Assembly (NCBI GenBank): GCA_009861545.1
Contig: VXME01000114.1
Coordinates: forward strand, 1 to 64,000
DNA from: Acidobacteriota bacterium
GTDB lineage: Bacteria; Acidobacteriota; Vicinamibacteria; Vicinamibacterales; UBA8438
Length of the DNA: 64,000 nucleotides
Direction: 5' to 3'
Every line of letters starts with the position of its first letter. Position 1 is the first letter of the stretch. The notes below the pieces were generated by a model, which searched no databases, was not told where the DNA came from, and saw only the letters and a program-made list of their open reading frames with translations. The position numbers were made by a program, and so were the translations under genes. Shown here piece by piece: positions 15,779 through 23,815 of the stretch.

Positions 15779-16753
15779 TCAGTGCACCCGATAGTCGGGC
15801 CGGTGTTCGTCCCAGGGATCCGTATCGAGTGCCTCCTCGGCCTCCCAGCGCCGCCGGCGCTCCGCGCGCCGCAGACGATGGCGCCAGATCGCGGCCAGGG
15901 CCAGGCTCGTGATCAGGGTCCAGAGGGTGAAGGGGCTGGCCAGGAACGTTATCCACTCTTCCCAGCCGCCGGAGCTGCGCCAGAAGAGGCGGGTCGCGCC
16001 GCGCACGGTCGTTCCGGTGGCGCCGATGAAGGCGTTGTCGAAGGTGGCTCCGGCCGCGACCCCGGACAGTATGCGCGACACGACGGCGGCGCCGTGCCGC
16101 CGGATGACGTCGCGGACGATGGCGTGCGAGATGATGTAGGCGCGCGCGGCGTCCCGTCCATCCCCGTAGAAGAGGCCTTCGAGGGCGGTGACCGTCGGCT
16201 GGCCGGCCATGACGGTGGCCCACAGGAACCGGGACCGGTTGCCGATGCCCCAGCTTCGTTCCGCGACGCTGGCGAGTCCTTCGTCGAACCAGCGGGGCAA
16301 GCGTCCGCCGCCGGCCGCCCGCGCGGCCAGAATGTGGGCCACCTCGTGGTGAAGCACCACCTCCAGCGAGTCGTGGGGGTAGCTTCCGATGCGGTCGGGG
16401 AAGAGGACGATGAGGTCGTTCGCCGCATCGGCGAACCCTCCGACCCACGGGGCGGTTTCGCGCGCGATGCGCGAGTCCTCCGGCACGAGCACGACCCGAA
16501 TCCGGTTGCCCGGATCGCTCAGGCCGACCAGGCGCATCACCGCCTGCAGGCGGCCGACGTCGAGCCGCCGGATCTGGCTGGCGACGGCGCGGAGCCGCTC
16601 GGGTGCCTCGATCGCCAGCTCGGGAAGACGCAACTGGGCGCTCGCCGGTGCGACGCAGGCCAGCGTGAGGCAGCCGACCAGTCGCAGCGCCGCGGCCGTC
16701 GGCGCCTGCGCGCGAGGCCGGCGGGTCCCGGTGGGCAGAGGATCGTCAGGCAG
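15779..16753 (-). CDS. Exported zinc metallopeptidase-like protein (HEVAH) with C-terminal helix
   Basis: The N-terminus has a signal-like hydrophobic stretch ending CVAPASAQ. A gluzincin-type motif HHEVAH lies mid-protein, with RWFDEGLAS about 20 residues later, as in peptidase MA-like families. The C-terminus has a membrane helix (FTLWTLITSLALAAIW) and a charged Arg/Glu tail. The substrate is unknown. The start is odd: no ATG, GTG or TTG precedes the signal peptide in this frame. The only plausible codon is CTG 16753, which overlaps the end of the upstream Smr gene by eight bases, so coupled initiation at CTG is inferred. Confidence 0.7.
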   Translation of the reverse strand: MPDDPLPTGTRRPRAQAPTAAALRLVGCLTLACVAPASAQLRLPELAIEAPERLRAVASQIRRLDVGRLQAVMRLVGLSDPGNRIRVVLVPEDSRIARETAPWVGGFADAANDLIVLFPDRIGSYPHDSLEVVLHHEVAHILAARAAGGGRLPRWFDEGLASVAERSWGIGNRSRFLWATVMAGQPTVTALEGLFYGDGRDAARAYIISHAIVRDVIRRHGAAVVSRILSGVAAGATFDNAFIGATGTTVRGATRLFWRSSGGWEEWITFLASPFTLWTLITSLALAAIWRHRLRRAERRRRWEAEEALDTDPWDEHRPDYRVH

Positions 16754-17033
16754 AGTCCGGGGCGCCGGGGCGGATCGACGCGACCGTCGCGCCGAGGTGG
16801 GATCGCGGATCGTCCCAGAAGGCCGTGACCAGGGGATGCTGCTCGAGCGTGGACTGGACGTTTCCGCGCTGGACGCCGGTCCCGCGCCCGTGCACGAAGC
16901 GTACCTCCTGCAGCCCCGCGGCCGACGCCGCGTGCACGTACTCCGTGACCACGGACCGGATGTCGCGCGGCGCGAAGGTGTGCAGATCCAGCTCCGCCTC
17001 GATGGGCACGCGGTGTGGCGGTTCATCACTCAT
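16746..17033 (-). CDS. Smr-domain protein (MutS2 C-terminal-like)
   Basis: A 95-residue stand-alone Smr domain, a fold found in nucleases and RNA-binding proteins. Signature parts are ELDLHTFAPRD at the N-terminus and RFVHGRGTGVQRGNV with the HGxG motif. The ATG at 17033 gives a compact domain; a TTG at 17096 would add 21 residues. It lies between queF and the metallopeptidase on the same strand, and its stop overlaps the next gene's probable start. Confidence 0.82.
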   Translation of the reverse strand: MSDEPPHRVPIEAELDLHTFAPRDIRSVVTEYVHAASAAGLQEVRFVHGRGTGVQRGNVQSTLEQHPLVTAFWDDPRSHLGATVASIRPGAPDSA

Positions 17034-17106
17034 CGCCTGGAAATCGCCGCCGAAGGCGACCACGAGGTCGCGCTGCGGCCTCCGCTCTCCGTCCAACCAA
17101 CCCTCG

Positions 17107-17475
17107 CTATGAGTCTACGCCGTCGTGCGGCGCAGACGCGTAGACGGCCGTCACCTGGGTGGTGATGCCCCCGCGCACCGAGAAATCGCCGACCACGGTC
17201 ATCCGGCGCGGGCGGCACGCGGCGACGAGGTCGTCCAGGATCCGGTTGGTGACGTCCTCGTAGAAGATGCCCTGGTCACGAAAACGAATCAGGTAGTACT
17301 TCAGCGCCTTGAGCTCGATGCAGCGTTCGCCGGGCACGTACGTGATGCGGATCTCCCCGAAGTCGGGGAGCCCGGTCTTCGGACAGACCGACGTGAACTC
17401 GGGGCAGCGGATGGCGATCTCGTAGTCGCGCTCGCGTCTGGGGTTGGGAAACGTCTCGAGCGGCGAATCCGGCAT
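17107..17475 (-). CDS. queF: NADPH-dependent 7-cyano-7-deazaguanine reductase (QueF, short type)
   Basis: Reduces preQ0 to preQ1 in queuosine biosynthesis. At 122 residues it is the unimodular (YkvM-like) form. The catalytic Cys lies in [19 protein letters not shown], which also contains the conserved Asp. The QueF signature Glu-Leu-Lys-Ala-Leu-Lys-Tyr-Tyr ([16 protein letters not shown]) follows, with [14 protein letters not shown] and FSVRGGI later. The start is ATG 17475, six bases after TAAACT, a likely leaderless -10. No other queuosine gene is in the window. Confidence 0.95.
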   Translation of the reverse strand: MPDSPLETFPNPRRERDYEIAIRCPEFTSVCPKTGLPDFGEIRITYVPGERCIELKALKYYLIRFRDQGIFYEDVTNRILDDLVAACRPRRMTVVGDFSVRGGITTQVTAVYASAPHDGVDS

Positions 17476-17481
17476 CCGATG

Positions 17482-17487
17482 AGTTTA
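17482..17487 (-). promoter_or_regulatory. Putative leaderless -10 box for queF
   Basis: TAAACT on the minus strand, six bases before the queF ATG. No clear -35 and no ribosome-binding site. Confidence 0.4.
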
Positions 17488-17520
17488 GCCCGACCGGACA
17501 CCGGGTCGGTACGCAACGGA

Positions 17521-17549
17521 TTGACACGCGAGAACCCCCGCGCTAGGCT
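17521..17549 (+). promoter_or_regulatory. Strong sigma-70-type promoter for the HU gene
   Basis: TTGACA (17521-17526), a 17-base spacer and TAGGCT (17544-17549). This is the best canonical promoter in the window. It predicts a transcript start near 17556 and a leader of about 90 bases before the HU start. Confidence 0.75.
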
Positions 17550-17646
17550 TCTCTCACTTTTATTGGGTTTTTCCGTCCTGATGACCGTCGGCGCGCGCGG
17601 TCTTCGAGGCGTCCACAATCGCGCGCTCACACCAGGGGGAGCGCCG

Positions 17647-17961
17647 ATGGCCGCAGCCCGCAAGATGGGCAAGACCGAGTTGTTCGCGCACTTCGTCGAG
17701 CACATGTCCAACTACGACGTCACTCTCAAGCGCGGTGACGTGCGGGTGTTCTTCGAAGAGTTGCAGCGACTGTGCGAGGAGCAGCTTCAGGATTCCGGCG
17801 AGTTCACGCTCCCCGGTATCGCGAAGCTGGTGCTGCAGAACCGTGAGGCGCGGATGGGTCGCAACCCGGCGACGGGCGAAGCCATCGAGATCCCGGCGAA
17901 GCAGGTGGTCAAGGCGCGCATCGCGAAGCAGCTCAAGGACGCCGTGCTCACCGACGCGTAG
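17647..17961 (+). CDS. HU/IHF-family DNA-binding protein
   Basis: A nucleoid protein of 104 residues that bends and compacts DNA. The N-terminal helices (KTELFAHFVEHM) and the DNA-binding arm signature EARMGRNPATGEAIEIPAK are typical of the HU/IHF family, where the Pro inserts between base pairs. ATG 17647 follows GGGGGAG. It is expressed from a strong promoter at 17521, in keeping with an abundant protein. Confidence 0.9.
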   Translation: MAAARKMGKTELFAHFVEHMSNYDVTLKRGDVRVFFEELQRLCEEQLQDSGEFTLPGIAKLVLQNREARMGRNPATGEAIEIPAKQVVKARIAKQLKDAVLTDA

Positions 17962-18128
17962 CGTTCCTGTGCCGGACGCCGGACCGAGCCGGCGCCCAGC
18001 GCGAAGTGCGCCAGGCCGGGGTGGGCGTCTCCCCGGCCTCCCGCTTCACTCCTTCCGGACCGACGTTGCGGCCGGTCCGAGCGAACTCGGGTTTGCTGTC
18101 CTTCCTTCCGCCACTCTGCGACCAACCG

Positions 18129-19349
18129 ATGGCGATCGACGTGCTCATGCCGCAGCTCGGCGAATCCATCGCCGAGGGCACCATCGTGCGGTGGAACAAG
18201 CGCGTGGGCGACCGGGTCGACAGGGACGAGCCGCTGTTCGAGGTTTCCACGGACAAGGTCGACGCGGAGGTGCCGTCACCGGCCGGGGGCGTCCTGGCGG
18301 AGGTGCGTGCGGAGGCGGGCGAGACCGTGCCCGTCGACAGCATCGTCGCCGTCATCGGTGCGCCCGGGGAGACCGTGGTCGAGAGCGGCGGTGCGCGCGC
18401 GCCGGAATCGTCCGCAGCGGCGCCGGGGGCCGACGGCCCCGCGCCGGCAGCGGCGCCGCCGTCGGCGGGGCGCCGGAGCGCCCATGTATCTCCGGTCGTT
18501 CGCCGGCTGGCGCGCGAGCACGGCGTCGACCCCACCGAGGTAGCGGGCACCGGTGCGGGCGATCGCGTCACGAAGGACGACATCCTGAAGCACGTCGCGG
18601 CGGCATCGCCGGCCGGCGCCCACGCGCCGGCGGCGCCGAGGGACGACCGTCGCATCGAGCCCCTGTCGGTCATGCGGCGCGGGATCGCGGAGCACATGGT
18701 CCGCAGCCGCCGCACGTCGGCGCACGTGCACACGGTATTCGACGTCGATTTCTCGCGCGTAGTCGCGCTGAGAGAGGCGCACAGGGACTCGTACGCGCAG
18801 CGCGGCGCCCGCCTGACGTTCCTGTCGTTCGTCGCGAAAGCGGCGATCGACGCGCTGGTCGAGATGCCGCTGCTCAACGCGTCGCTCACGAGTGACGGCG
18901 GCGGGATCATCCACGCGCCCGACGTCAATCTGGGCATCGCCGTGGCCCTCGAGGGCGACGGCGGTCTGATCGTGCCGGTAATCCGGCGCGCGGGCGAGAA
19001 GAGCGTGCCGGAGCTGACCGCGGCGATTGCCGATGTGGCCGCGCGCGCACGCTCGAAGCGCCTCGCACCGGAGGAGGTGCAGGACGGGACCTTCACGATC
19101 ACCAATCCCGGGGCGTTCGGGTCCCTGTTCGGGATGCCGATCATCAACCAGCCGCAGGTGGCGATACTCTGTCTGGGAGCGGTGGAGCGCCGGCCCGTGG
19201 TGATTGACGACGCGGGGACGATCGCGGCGCGCCCGCGCGCCTACCTTGCGCTCGGCTTCGACCACCGGCTCATCGACGGCGCGGTCGCGGACCGGTTCAT
19301 GGCCCGGGTAAAGTCCGGCCTCGAGCGATTCGACAGCGGCAGCCTGTAG
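18129..19349 (+). CDS. 2-oxoacid dehydrogenase E2 (dihydrolipoamide acyltransferase)
   Basis: Core subunit of a 2-oxoacid dehydrogenase complex, transferring acyl groups to CoA. Domains in order: a lipoyl domain (residues 1-76, lipoylated Lys43 in STDKVDAEV), an Ala/Pro linker, a peripheral subunit-binding domain (SPVVRRLAREHGVDP to VTKDDILKHV), and the catalytic domain with DHRLIDGA near the C-terminus (His and Asp). The QLGESIAEG start of the lipoyl domain is common in 2-oxoglutarate (SucB) and branched-chain types; which complex is unclear because E1 and E3 are not adjacent. The start is ATG 18129. lipB, which modifies this type of protein, follows after 17 bases. Confidence 0.88.
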   Translation: MAIDVLMPQLGESIAEGTIVRWNKRVGDRVDRDEPLFEVSTDKVDAEVPSPAGGVLAEVRAEAGETVPVDSIVAVIGAPGETVVESGGARAPESSAAAPGADGPAPAAAPPSAGRRSAHVSPVVRRLAREHGVDPTEVAGTGAGDRVTKDDILKHVAAASPAGAHAPAAPRDDRRIEPLSVMRRGIAEHMVRSRRTSAHVHTVFDVDFSRVVALREAHRDSYAQRGARLTFLSFVAKAAIDALVEMPLLNASLTSDGGGIIHAPDVNLGIAVALEGDGGLIVPVIRRAGEKSVPELTAAIADVAARARSKRLAPEEVQDGTFTITNPGAFGSLFGMPIINQPQVAILCLGAVERRPVVIDDAGTIAARPRAYLALGFDHRLIDGAVADRFMARVKSGLERFDSGSL

Positions 19350-19366
19350 CTTTCACCCGTCTCTCC

Positions 19367-20029
19367 ATGCGTCCAGCGCGGGCTCTTCACGTTCGGCGGC
19401 TCGGGCTCGTACGGTACGCCGCTGCCGTCGAGCTGCAGAGGAAGCTCGTGTCCGAGCGCCAGCGGGACGCGATAGCCGACCAGTTGCTGCTGCTCGAGCA
19501 CCCGCCCGTGATCACCCGGGGCGTGCGGGCCGGCGCGGACAACGTACTGGCGCCGCCGGACGTGTTGCGCCGGCGCGGCGTCGAGGTCCACGACGCGCGG
19601 CGCGGCGGTGACGTGACCTATCACGGACCCGGACAGCTCGTGGGGTACCCGATCCTGTTGCTGAAGCCGGACCGTTGCGACGTGCACCGGTACGTCCGGG
19701 ATCTCGAGGAGGTTCTCATTCGGGCGGTGGCCGGGTTCGGCGTCCGTGCAACGCGGATCGAGGGCCTCACCGGGGTCTGGGTCGGCAACGACAAGCTGGC
19801 CGCGATCGGCGTGCGCCTGTCGCGCTGGGTCACCAGTCACGGATTCGCGCTGAACGTGGCGACCGATCTCGACGATTTCGCGCTGATTCGGCCGTGCGGC
19901 CTCGCGGATCGCGGCGTGACCTCGCTTGCCCGGCTTACCGGTACGAAGGTTTCGGACGTCGCCGTCGCCGACCGCGTCGCCCGACGCTTCGCCGAGGTGT
20001 TCGACCGCGAAATCGTGGTCGATGATTAG
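19367..20029 (+). CDS. lipB: Octanoyltransferase LipB
   Basis: Moves octanoyl from acyl carrier protein to lipoyl domains, the first step of lipoate assembly. The 220-residue protein has RRGGDVTYHGPGQLVGYPI (substrate pocket), the Lys in WVGNDKLAAIGVR, and HGFALNV with the catalytic Cys in RPCGL. It follows the E2 gene by 17 bases, so its product and one of its targets are probably co-transcribed. lipA is not in the window. Confidence 0.95.
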   Translation: MRPARALHVRRLGLVRYAAAVELQRKLVSERQRDAIADQLLLLEHPPVITRGVRAGADNVLAPPDVLRRRGVEVHDARRGGDVTYHGPGQLVGYPILLLKPDRCDVHRYVRDLEEVLIRAVAGFGVRATRIEGLTGVWVGNDKLAAIGVRLSRWVTSHGFALNVATDLDDFALIRPCGLADRGVTSLARLTGTKVSDVAVADRVARRFAEVFDREIVVDD

Positions 20030-20053
20030 TACTAGTCGGCTCGGTCGACGGCG

Positions 20054-20902
20054 TCAGCCGGCGCGGGCGGCTTCGAGCCTGCTGCGCTCGCCGGCGTCGA
20101 GCGCCGGCTCGACGATGCGCGCCACACCGCCGGCGCCGAGCAGGACCGGCGCGGCCAGCGCCTGCCTGCGCGTCCCGAATTCCCCGTCGACCGCGACGAA
20201 ACAGGAGGCCTGGCGGCGGCTGCCGGTGACGAGGGACGCCGCGACCCGTCCGGCCGCCGCCGCGAGGGCGTAGGGACCCGGGGGCCACAGCGCCGCCGCT
20301 CGCGCGCGCAGGCGCCGGTACCGCGGGGGCGGGAGCAGCGCCTCGAGCGACAGGCCGCCGACCGTCGCCTGGCTCCACGGCACGACGACGTGCTCCGGGG
20401 GCGCACCGAGCACGGTGAGGGCTACCTCGGAGGCCTCGCATCCGGCCTCCAGCGCGACGATGGCTCGCAGCGCGCCCCGGAGGGCCTCCGGGGCGGAGCC
20501 GAGCAGCCGGCGCCTGTCGAATCCCGCCTCGGATACGCCTCGTTCGACGAGGCCGCGCTGCCCGGCGCCCGCGCAGATGACGATGGCGCCGCGAGCAAAG
20601 GCGGCCACTTGGCGCAGCCGATTCAGCCCGGCATCCGCATCCCACGCGGCATCGTGAGTGCCGGCCGGGCCGGCCAGGATCAGCAGGTCCGCTCCTACTG
20701 CGGCCGAGGGGTTGCTGTCGGCGGCGATCGCCGTGCCGAACCCCTCGATAGGTCCTGCCTGGCGGATGTCGAGCGCCTTGCCGGCCGCGATGTCTCCGGC
20801 GTCGTCGATCAGCCGCACTTCGCGGTAGATGTCGTGCGCGGCCGTCACGCGCGCGACAGAACCGCCGAGCGTTCCGGCGCCGATGATGGCGAGAACCGGC
20901 AT
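20054..20902 (-). CDS. Malate/lactate dehydrogenase-like protein with degenerate active site
   Basis: A 282-residue member of the L-lactate/malate dehydrogenase fold. The NAD-binding GAGTLGG opens the protein, and the acidic residue after strand 2 (LIDD) and the KALDIRQAGPIEGF segment align with malate dehydrogenase. The catalytic half does not. Where the family has a Leu-Asp-x-x-Arg substrate Arg and a GGHGD histidine motif, this protein reads EALRGALR and GAPPEH. The TVGG strand after it is kept. Catalysis of malate oxidation is therefore doubtful. It is divergent from an SDR gene across a symmetric -10 element. Confidence 0.7.
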   Translation of the reverse strand: MPVLAIIGAGTLGGSVARVTAAHDIYREVRLIDDAGDIAAGKALDIRQAGPIEGFGTAIAADSNPSAAVGADLLILAGPAGTHDAAWDADAGLNRLRQVAAFARGAIVICAGAGQRGLVERGVSEAGFDRRRLLGSAPEALRGALRAIVALEAGCEASEVALTVLGAPPEHVVVPWSQATVGGLSLEALLPPPRYRRLRARAAALWPPGPYALAAAAGRVAASLVTGSRRQASCFVAVDGEFGTRRQALAAPVLLGAGGVARIVEPALDAGERSRLEAARAG

Positions 20903-20954
20903 GTCGGGAGCCTGCGGCAAGAGCCCGCTGCAATTCGAGCCGCGATGCTCGCGG

Positions 20955-20961
20955 TATTCTA
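20955..20961. promoter_or_regulatory. Symmetric -10 element (leaderless to the right)
   Basis: TATTCTA reads TATTCT on the plus strand, ending 7 bases before the SDR ATG, and TAGAAT on the minus strand, about 53 bases upstream of the malate-dehydrogenase-like start. Confidence 0.5.
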
Positions 20962-20967
20962 GTGGCG

Positions 20968-21741
20968 ATGACAGTCGACACAGGACCGGCGGCCGAAGAG
21001 CGGGATGCCCGTTTCGCGGGCTCGGTGGCCATCGTGACTGGAGGATCGAAGGGGATTGGGCGCGCGGTGGCCGAGAGCCTGCTGCAGCGCGGCGCCGACG
21101 TCGTGATATCGGGGCGCTCGGTCCGGTCGCTGGACGAAGCGGCCGCCGGGCTGGCGGCACTCGCCGGGACCGCGGGCGCCGGACGCATCGAAACCGTGGC
21201 GGCCGACGTGCGGCGGCCGGCGGACGCGGAGCGGCTGATCGCCGCCGCCGCGGATCGTTTCGGCGGCGTCGATATTCTGGTCAACAACGCCGGCGTCGGT
21301 TGTTTCGACTCGGTCGCGGAGCAGTCCGTCGACGATTGGGCGCAGGTGATCGAGACCAACCTGAATGGGGTCTTCTACTGCTGCCGGGCGGCGATCCCGA
21401 TTCTGCGTAGCCGCGGCGGCGGGTGGATCGTAAACGTGAGCAGCCTGGCGGGCAGCCATCCGTTCGCGAACGGCGCGGCCTACTGCGCGTCCAAGGCGGG
21501 CCTCGATGCGTTCACCGCCGCCCTGATGCAGGAGGTGCGGTTCGACGGCATCCGGGTGAGCGCGGTGGCGCCCGGATCCGTAGGGACGGCGTTCGCCGGC
21601 AGCGACGATCGGCACGCCGCGGCGCCCTGGAAGCTGACGGCCTCCGACGTCGCGCAGGTAGTCGTCGATCTCGTGAGCCATGACGCGCGAAGCCTGCCGA
21701 GCCGGGTCGAGATTCGTCCGTCACAGCCGCGCAAGGGCTGA
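20968..21741 (+). CDS. Short-chain dehydrogenase/reductase (SDR)
   Basis: A 257-residue classical SDR. TGGSKGIG binds NAD(P), NNAGVG is the structural motif, and the catalytic Ser (NVSSLAG) is followed by YCASK, giving the Ser-Tyr-Lys set. It resembles 3-oxoacyl-ACP reductase-like SDRs, but the substrate cannot be assigned. ATG 20968 is chosen over GTG 20962 because TATTCT ends 7 bases before it and there is no ribosome-binding site, which fits a leaderless start. An FHA gene follows after 14 bases. Confidence 0.88.
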   Translation: MTVDTGPAAEERDARFAGSVAIVTGGSKGIGRAVAESLLQRGADVVISGRSVRSLDEAAAGLAALAGTAGAGRIETVAADVRRPADAERLIAAAADRFGGVDILVNNAGVGCFDSVAEQSVDDWAQVIETNLNGVFYCCRAAIPILRSRGGGWIVNVSSLAGSHPFANGAAYCASKAGLDAFTAALMQEVRFDGIRVSAVAPGSVGTAFAGSDDRHAAAPWKLTASDVAQVVVDLVSHDARSLPSRVEIRPSQPRKG

Positions 21742-21755
21742 CCGCCGGGAACGCC

Positions 21756-22046
21756 ATGTGGATTCTCCGCGGCACCGTCGACGAAGAGCCAGTGATCATC
21801 CGGCTGCCGCCGGGGGCGGCCCGGACGCTGGGCCGGGGAACGAACGCCGACTTCATCGTCGGCGATGCACTCATGTCGCGCGTTCACTGCCGGTTGACGG
21901 CTTCGGAACGGCAACTCGTGATAGAGGATCTGCAGAGCACGAACGGCACCTTCGTCAACGACGTGCGCCTCAAGCTCTCCACCCTCGATGACGGCGACCG
22001 CGTGCGGGTGGGCCAGGTGGAGTTCAGCGTCAGCCACCGGAGTTGA
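21756..22046 (+). CDS. Small FHA-domain protein
   Basis: A 96-residue protein that is a single forkhead-associated domain, a phosphothreonine-binding module. The hallmarks are LGRGTNADF (Gly-Arg), MSRVHCRL (Ser-x-x-His) and STNGTFVN. No kinase or effector is fused to it. It sits 14 bases after the SDR gene on the same strand and is convergent with the hydrolase gene. Confidence 0.9.
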   Translation: MWILRGTVDEEPVIIRLPPGAARTLGRGTNADFIVGDALMSRVHCRLTASERQLVIEDLQSTNGTFVNDVRLKLSTLDDGDRVRVGQVEFSVSHRS

Positions 22047-22090
22047 GAGCGGGTCGGAAGACCGGTCGACGGCCGCCGCCGCGCAGACTC

Positions 22091-23788
22091 CTATTCCGCG
22101 GGGAGCGTCCGCTCGATCCAGTCGATCAGGATCTCGGCGACTCGCGGGCTGATCTCGGGGTTCCCCGGCGACGCGTTCTGTTCTGCGCCGCTCGCCGCCA
22201 GCAGCAGGTGGTTCACGCCGTCGAGCGTGGCCAGCTCCACCGTCGATTCCCGCCGTCCCCGCAGGCGCGCGACGTTCTGGAGACGTTGAGCGTGATAGGG
22301 CGGGACCAGCCGGTCCAGCGCGCCCTGAATCAGCAGCAGCGGCTGCCGCACGCGGCGCACCTCGTCCGTCGGGTCGAATGCCAGAAAGCTGCGGAACAGC
22401 GGCGTATCGGCCTGTCTGCGCATGTCGTCGGGAATGCCGTCCCACCCGCCGTCCCCCAGCACCGCGCGGTGGATGCGCGTCTGCAGCTCGATCCGTTCCT
22501 GGCGTTGGTCGCCCGTCGTGCCGGTACGGCGGAGCTCGTCCCGCTGCTGCTCGAGCACGAACGTGGCGCCGGTCGTGCCGGGCGTAGCCACCAGCGCGAG
22601 TCCCCTGATGCGGTTCTCGCGGCGCGCGGCCAGCAACCCGATCCAGCCGCCCTCGCCGTAGCCGACGGCAACGATGCGATCGCGGTCGACGTCCTCGCGC
22701 CGCTGCAGGTAGCGCACCATCTCGCGGACGTCCTGGGCGTAGTCGATGAGCGCGGCCGATTCGGCGCGGCCGCCGCTCTGCCCGAAGCCCCGCTTGTCGT
22801 AGCGGGCGACGACGAATCCCCGGTCCGTCAGCGTCCAGGCGAGCTGCCGGAAGATCGGCACGCCGGAGACGATCTCGTCGCGGTCGACCGGACCGGTGCC
22901 CGGCACCAGCAGCACCGCGGGCCAGCGGCCGTCCGCCGGCGGCGTCAGGTCGACCGGCGCGGTCACCGTCGTCGCCAGGGTGAACCCGGCCGCCGGCACG
23001 CGCACGCGCTCGCTGCCGGGGTGCGGCGGATCGGTGGTCAGCCGCGCCGAGACCGACGCGATGTCGCGCCGGGCGACCTCCAGCGCCGCGTACGGCAGAC
23101 TGACCCGCAGCAGGCGGTCGTTCTCGTCGATCCACACCTCTGCGTCGAGCGGCTGGGAGGGGTCGACGAACGTGATGCGATAGGTCCGCGCCTCGATCGT
23201 TCGCGCGGCGGTCTCGATATGCTGGATGCCGACTGCATCGACGCGAGCCGAGACGCGGCCGCGCGGCGGGACGTAGATCGGCAGCTCCGCGCCCGGTCGG
23301 GCGCCGGCGAGGCGCATGGCCAGCGCCTCGTAGCTGGCGAAGACGGAGTTTGGAAGCAGGACCGAGGCCGGGTCGATCCGCGCCTCGGTGGTGCTCCGCC
23401 GGTCGCCCTCCTGCAGGGTGTTCGTCGCGGCGCCGTCCGCGAACGTGCTCTCGAGGCGGAAGGAAATGCCCGCCTGGGAACCTTCGAGCGTGAGCTGCCG
23501 GGGGCGCCATTGTGTGTCGTAGGCGGCTTCGAAGACCCGCGTGTCGACCGGTACGGGCGTTGTCAACTGCCCGCTCGACTGCAGGAGCCAGCCGTCCCCG
23601 GTGCGTACGACGCGCACGCGTTCGAAGCCGGCCGGCGTCGAGCGAACGAAGATGTTGAAGAGGGCCTCGCCGGCGCCCGCGTCGGGGGGCGGCTGGGTGC
23701 GGACGGCGGTTGCCGTCGCGGCCGCCGCGGACAGGCAGAGCGCCAGGCGCAGGCACGTGCGAAGTCGTCGTTGCACGAGAATCAGCAT
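22091..23788 (-). CDS. Exported alpha/beta-hydrolase-fold protein lacking the nucleophilic serine
   Basis: A 565-residue protein. Residues 1-29 form a signal peptide. The next 220 or so form a beta-rich region, and the C-terminal half is a dienelactone-hydrolase/S9-like alpha/beta hydrolase: LLVPGTGPVDRD (oxyanion region), YDKRGFGQSGG, then GYGEGG at the nucleophile elbow. Relatives have GHSEGG, so the Ser is Gly here. The Asp (GALDRLVPP) and His (DGVNHLLL) remain. The codon is clearly GGC. The protein may be inactive or may use another residue. The start ATG 23788 is 27 bases from the divergent ygfZ start. Confidence 0.82.
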   Translation of the reverse strand: MLILVQRRLRTCLRLALCLSAAAATATAVRTQPPPDAGAGEALFNIFVRSTPAGFERVRVVRTGDGWLLQSSGQLTTPVPVDTRVFEAAYDTQWRPRQLTLEGSQAGISFRLESTFADGAATNTLQEGDRRSTTEARIDPASVLLPNSVFASYEALAMRLAGARPGAELPIYVPPRGRVSARVDAVGIQHIETAARTIEARTYRITFVDPSQPLDAEVWIDENDRLLRVSLPYAALEVARRDIASVSARLTTDPPHPGSERVRVPAAGFTLATTVTAPVDLTPPADGRWPAVLLVPGTGPVDRDEIVSGVPIFRQLAWTLTDRGFVVARYDKRGFGQSGGRAESAALIDYAQDVREMVRYLQRREDVDRDRIVAVGYGEGGWIGLLAARRENRIRGLALVATPGTTGATFVLEQQRDELRRTGTTGDQRQERIELQTRIHRAVLGDGGWDGIPDDMRRQADTPLFRSFLAFDPTDEVRRVRQPLLLIQGALDRLVPPYHAQRLQNVARLRGRRESTVELATLDGVNHLLLAASGAEQNASPGNPEISPRVAEILIDWIERTLPAE

Positions 23789-23815
23789 ATCATCGACGCG
23801 CCCGACGGACCGCCC

